A stretch of 9,247 nt of DNA. Origin: JAIOQA01 sp035493675 (lineage in GTDB: Bacteria; Myxococcota_A; Polyangia; Haliangiales; Haliangiaceae). The position numbers were made by a program, and so were the translations under genes. The stretch is taken from NCBI GenBank assembly GCA_035493675.1, contig DATJIA010000357.1, positions 1 to 9,247 of the forward strand. The letters run 5' to 3'. Below are positions 6,708-9,247 of the stretch, one piece after another. A model generated the notes under the pieces. The model was not told where the DNA came from, made no database searches, and was given only the letters and a program-made list of their open reading frames with translations. The number at the start of each line of letters is the position of its first letter. The first letter of the stretch is position 1.

Positions 6708-7546
6708 CGAGGCCAGAGCACCGCGTGCGAGAGGCACGGCATCTCGCGGCGCGTCTTCTCCAAGATGGATCGATCGAGCGCGTGGATCACGACGCCGTCG
6801 CCCTCGGCGCGCTCGCCGGCGACGCCGCCCCACGGATCGACGACGAGCGTGTGCCCGAAGCTCTCGCGCTTCTCGTTGTGCCGTCCCCACTGCGCGGCCG
6901 CGACGACCCACGCCTGCGACTCGATCGCGCGTGCGCGCAGCAAGAGGTGCCAGTGCGCGCGGCCCGTGTGCGCGGTGAACGCCGCCGGCACGAGCAACAG
7001 CTCCGCGCCGCCGCCGATCACCAGCTGTCGATACAGCTCGGGGAACCGCACGTCGTAGCAGATCGTCACGCCGACCTTCCAGCCGCCGATCTCGACGACC
7101 ACCGGCTCGCGCCCGGGCGCGGTCGCCGCCGACTCGAGCAGCGTCGCGCGCCCGGGGATGTCGACGTCGAACAGGTGGATCTTGCGATAGCGCGCGACCA
7201 GGCGTCCCTCGGACGACACGACCACCGCCGTGTTGAAGGCCCGATCGCCCCCGGGTTCCTTCTCGGGCATCCCGCCGCCGACGATCGTCACGCCGTGCTT
7301 GGTCGCGAGCTCCGCGAGCGTCGAGACGATCGGCCCGAACGATCCGTCGAGCGACTCGGCGACGCGCATCTTGTCGCGTTCGCCGCGCCCCAAGAACGCG
7401 AAGCACTCCGGAAGGACGATCAGGGTCGCACCGCCGACGGCCGCTTCGGCGGTCAAGCGCCGCACGGCGGCCAGGTTCGCGTCGAGATCGTCGGTCGCGC
7501 ACATCTGCACGGCCGCGGTGACCAAGGAGGGGGTCGGCGAGGTCAT
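6704..7546 (-). CDS. Carbon-nitrogen hydrolase, Nit1/YbeM-type amidase
   Basis: Nitrilase-superfamily amidase. The closest resemblance I can judge is to the Nit1/YbeM group, which hydrolyses deaminated glutathione as metabolite repair in the cytoplasm; the substrate is inferred, not shown. The catalytic Glu-Lys-Cys triad is visible: Glu47 in LPECFAF, Lys122 in RYRKIHLFDVDIPG, and Cys163 in TICYDVRFPELYR. Family segments VPAAFTAHTGRAHWHLLLRA, RAIESQAWVVAAAQWG and GHTLVVDPWG follow in order. The 280 residues match the family length. ATG 7546 is the first start after an upstream in-frame TAG (7570-7568); no clear Shine-Dalgarno precedes it. It is the only gene on the - strand here, convergent with the recJ block and divergent from rimP. 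Its TAG and that of the + strand neighbour share CTAG at 6704-6707. Confidence 0.93.
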   Translation of the reverse strand: MTSPTPSLVTAAVQMCATDDLDANLAAVRRLTAEAAVGGATLIVLPECFAFLGRGERDKMRVAESLDGSFGPIVSTLAELATKHGVTIVGGGMPEKEPGGDRAFNTAVVVSSEGRLVARYRKIHLFDVDIPGRATLLESAATAPGREPVVVEIGGWKVGVTICYDVRFPELYRQLVIGGGAELLLVPAAFTAHTGRAHWHLLLRARAIESQAWVVAAAQWGRHNEKRESFGHTLVVDPWGGVAGERAEGDGVVIHALDRSILEKTRREMPCLSHAVLWPR

Positions 7547-7712
7547 GGGCGAGGTTGTAGCACCGCACTAAGCGTGCGACGGCTCACCGAAATCCTGGCG
7601 GCTCGGGATCGGTCCGATCACTCTTGCGACGCGCGCTATCTGGTGGTAACCGTACGTCGCTTCGCATCTCGTTTGGGGGTGGGCTTCAGCCCACCTTTTT
7701 TTTTCCTCGAAC
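7547..7712. promoter_or_regulatory. Divergent intergenic region between the amidase and rimP
   Basis: 166 bp that should hold the promoters of both the - strand amidase and the + strand rimP-nusA operon. It contains a perfect 13-bp dyad, GATCGG-T-CCGATC (7607-7619), a possible operator. TTGCGA at 7624-7629 is a weak -35 candidate without a convincing -10 at normal spacing. A strong terminator lies at the rimP end. I find no tRNA; E. coli has a tRNA gene, metY, upstream of rimP. Confidence 0.45.
7678..7704 (+). terminator. Intrinsic terminator directly upstream of rimP (possible attenuator)
   Basis: GGTGGGC (7678-7684), loop TTCA and GCCCACC (7689-7695) make a perfect 7-bp GC-rich stem followed at once by nine T (7696-7704). 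This is the textbook form and works only for + strand transcription. It ends 8 nt before the rimP ATG. Either the rimP-nusA transcript passes through it, making it a leader attenuator, or it ends + strand transcripts arriving from upstream and the operon promoter lies inside or very close to it. Confidence 0.88.
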
Positions 7713-8267
7713 ATGTCCGCCAACGACCCCCTCCGCCAACGCCTCCTCGCGATCGTCGAACCGGTGTGCACCAGCGCCGGCTACGACCTCGTCGACCTGC
7801 GTTTGAAGAGCGAGCAGGGCGGGTGGGTCCTCCGCGTCTTCATCGACTTCGCGAACCAGACCGACCCGGAGTGGTGGAAGCACGGCGTCGATCTCGCCCA
7901 CTGCGAGCGCCTGTCGCGCGAGCTCTCCGCGGTCCTCGACGTCGACGATCCGATCCCGCACGCGTACTCGCTCGAGGTGAGCTCGCCTGGGATCGATCGC
8001 CCGCTGCGCACGCCGGCGCACTTCCAGCGGTTCGTCGGCGGCCAGATCAAGGTCGCGCTCGCGATCCCCCAGGGCGACCGCAAGAACTTCAAGGGTGAGC
8101 TGACGACCGTCGAAGGTGACGAGCTCGTCATGGACGTCGACGGTCAGACGTTCCGCCTCCGCATCGCCGACATCGACACCGCCAAGCTGGTCCCCGACTG
8201 GGACGACGTCATGAAGGGCGGCAGCGGCGTACACCACAAGCCCGCGCAGAAGGCCGCGCACAGGTAG
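7713..8267 (+). CDS. rimP: Ribosome maturation factor RimP
   Basis: Cytoplasmic assembly factor for the 30S subunit. The ATG at 7713 gives 184 residues (E. coli about 150) and aligns with the normal RimP N-terminus; no nearby in-frame upstream start exists. The N-terminal alpha/beta domain covers about 1-94 and includes YDLVDLRL, LRVFID and the signature LEVSSPGIDRPL (87-98). The SH3-like C-terminal domain covers about 99-162 (FVGGQIKV, KNFKGEL, IADIDTAKLVPDW). The length excess comes from an insert around QTDPEWWKHG (49-58) and a polar tail with HH. There is no Shine-Dalgarno: the bases before ATG are T9-CCTCGAAC, directly after the terminator stem, so initiation may rely on the U-rich leader. 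nusA follows after 12 nt. Confidence 0.96.
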   Translation: MSANDPLRQRLLAIVEPVCTSAGYDLVDLRLKSEQGGWVLRVFIDFANQTDPEWWKHGVDLAHCERLSRELSAVLDVDDPIPHAYSLEVSSPGIDRPLRTPAHFQRFVGGQIKVALAIPQGDRKNFKGELTTVEGDELVMDVDGQTFRLRIADIDTAKLVPDWDDVMKGGSGVHHKPAQKAAHR

Positions 8268-8279
8268 GGAGCGCCACGT

Positions 8280-9247
<968 letters not shown>

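Noticed and set aside
6704..7546. Amidase gene as a recent horizontal insertion
   Set aside because: Its GC content and GAT-C codon habit match the neighbours, and there are no flanking repeats or mobile-element remnants.
7547..7677. A tRNA gene upstream of rimP, as metY in E. coli
   Set aside because: No cloverleaf, T-loop (GTTCGA) or acceptor-stem pairing can be drawn in this stretch.
5876..8098. 740-codon + strand frame spanning recJ end, the amidase and rimP
   Set aside because: Out of frame with three well-supported genes, no recognisable domain, and passes through the intergenic terminator.

Overview
The window is a GC-rich, densely coded stretch of bacterial chromosome made of housekeeping genes. 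Order, base composition and protein style (long SecD and SecF, RimP with a WW-containing insert, NusA with an acidic insert in its N-terminal domain) suggest a myxobacterium-like organism (Myxococcota, formerly Deltaproteobacteria). That assignment is an inference from family resemblance, not from a marker gene.

Left block, + strand (1-6707): the 3' two thirds of tgt (queuine tRNA-ribosyltransferase), then yajC, secD and secF (Sec translocon accessory complex), then recJ (single-strand-specific 5'-3' exonuclease), then a small unrecognised single-pass membrane protein. tgt-yajC-secD-secF is the classical proteobacterial order. secD-secF are 7 nt apart and recJ and the small gene 9 nt apart. 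The 141-nt secF-recJ spacer is almost filled by three consecutive inverted repeats, the middle one a long GC-rich repeat unit with an internal 14-bp tandem duplication.

Middle (6704-7546, - strand): a nitrilase-superfamily amidase of the Nit1/YbeM type. It converges on the left block with stop codons overlapping in a shared CTAG, leaving no room for a terminator between the two convergent transcripts.

Right block, + strand (7713-9247): rimP (30S maturation) and the first 322 codons of nusA (transcription elongation/termination factor), the start of the conserved rimP-nusA-infB operon. A strong intrinsic terminator (7-bp stem, TTCA loop, nine T) ends 8 nt before the rimP start codon, and rimP has no visible Shine-Dalgarno. 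The nusA operon is thus preceded by a termination signal of the kind NusA acts on. It may be an attenuator, or it may stop antisense read-through from the left block.

I find no mobile element, CRISPR array, tRNA, rRNA or obvious defence system. The most unusual observations are (i) the terminator abutting rimP, (ii) a codon-context rule in which GAT is used for Asp almost only when the next base is C, so that it creates GATC, (iii) the convergent CTAG stop overlap, (iv) the hairpin-packed secF-recJ spacer, and (v) a six-cysteine periplasmic expansion of SecD.
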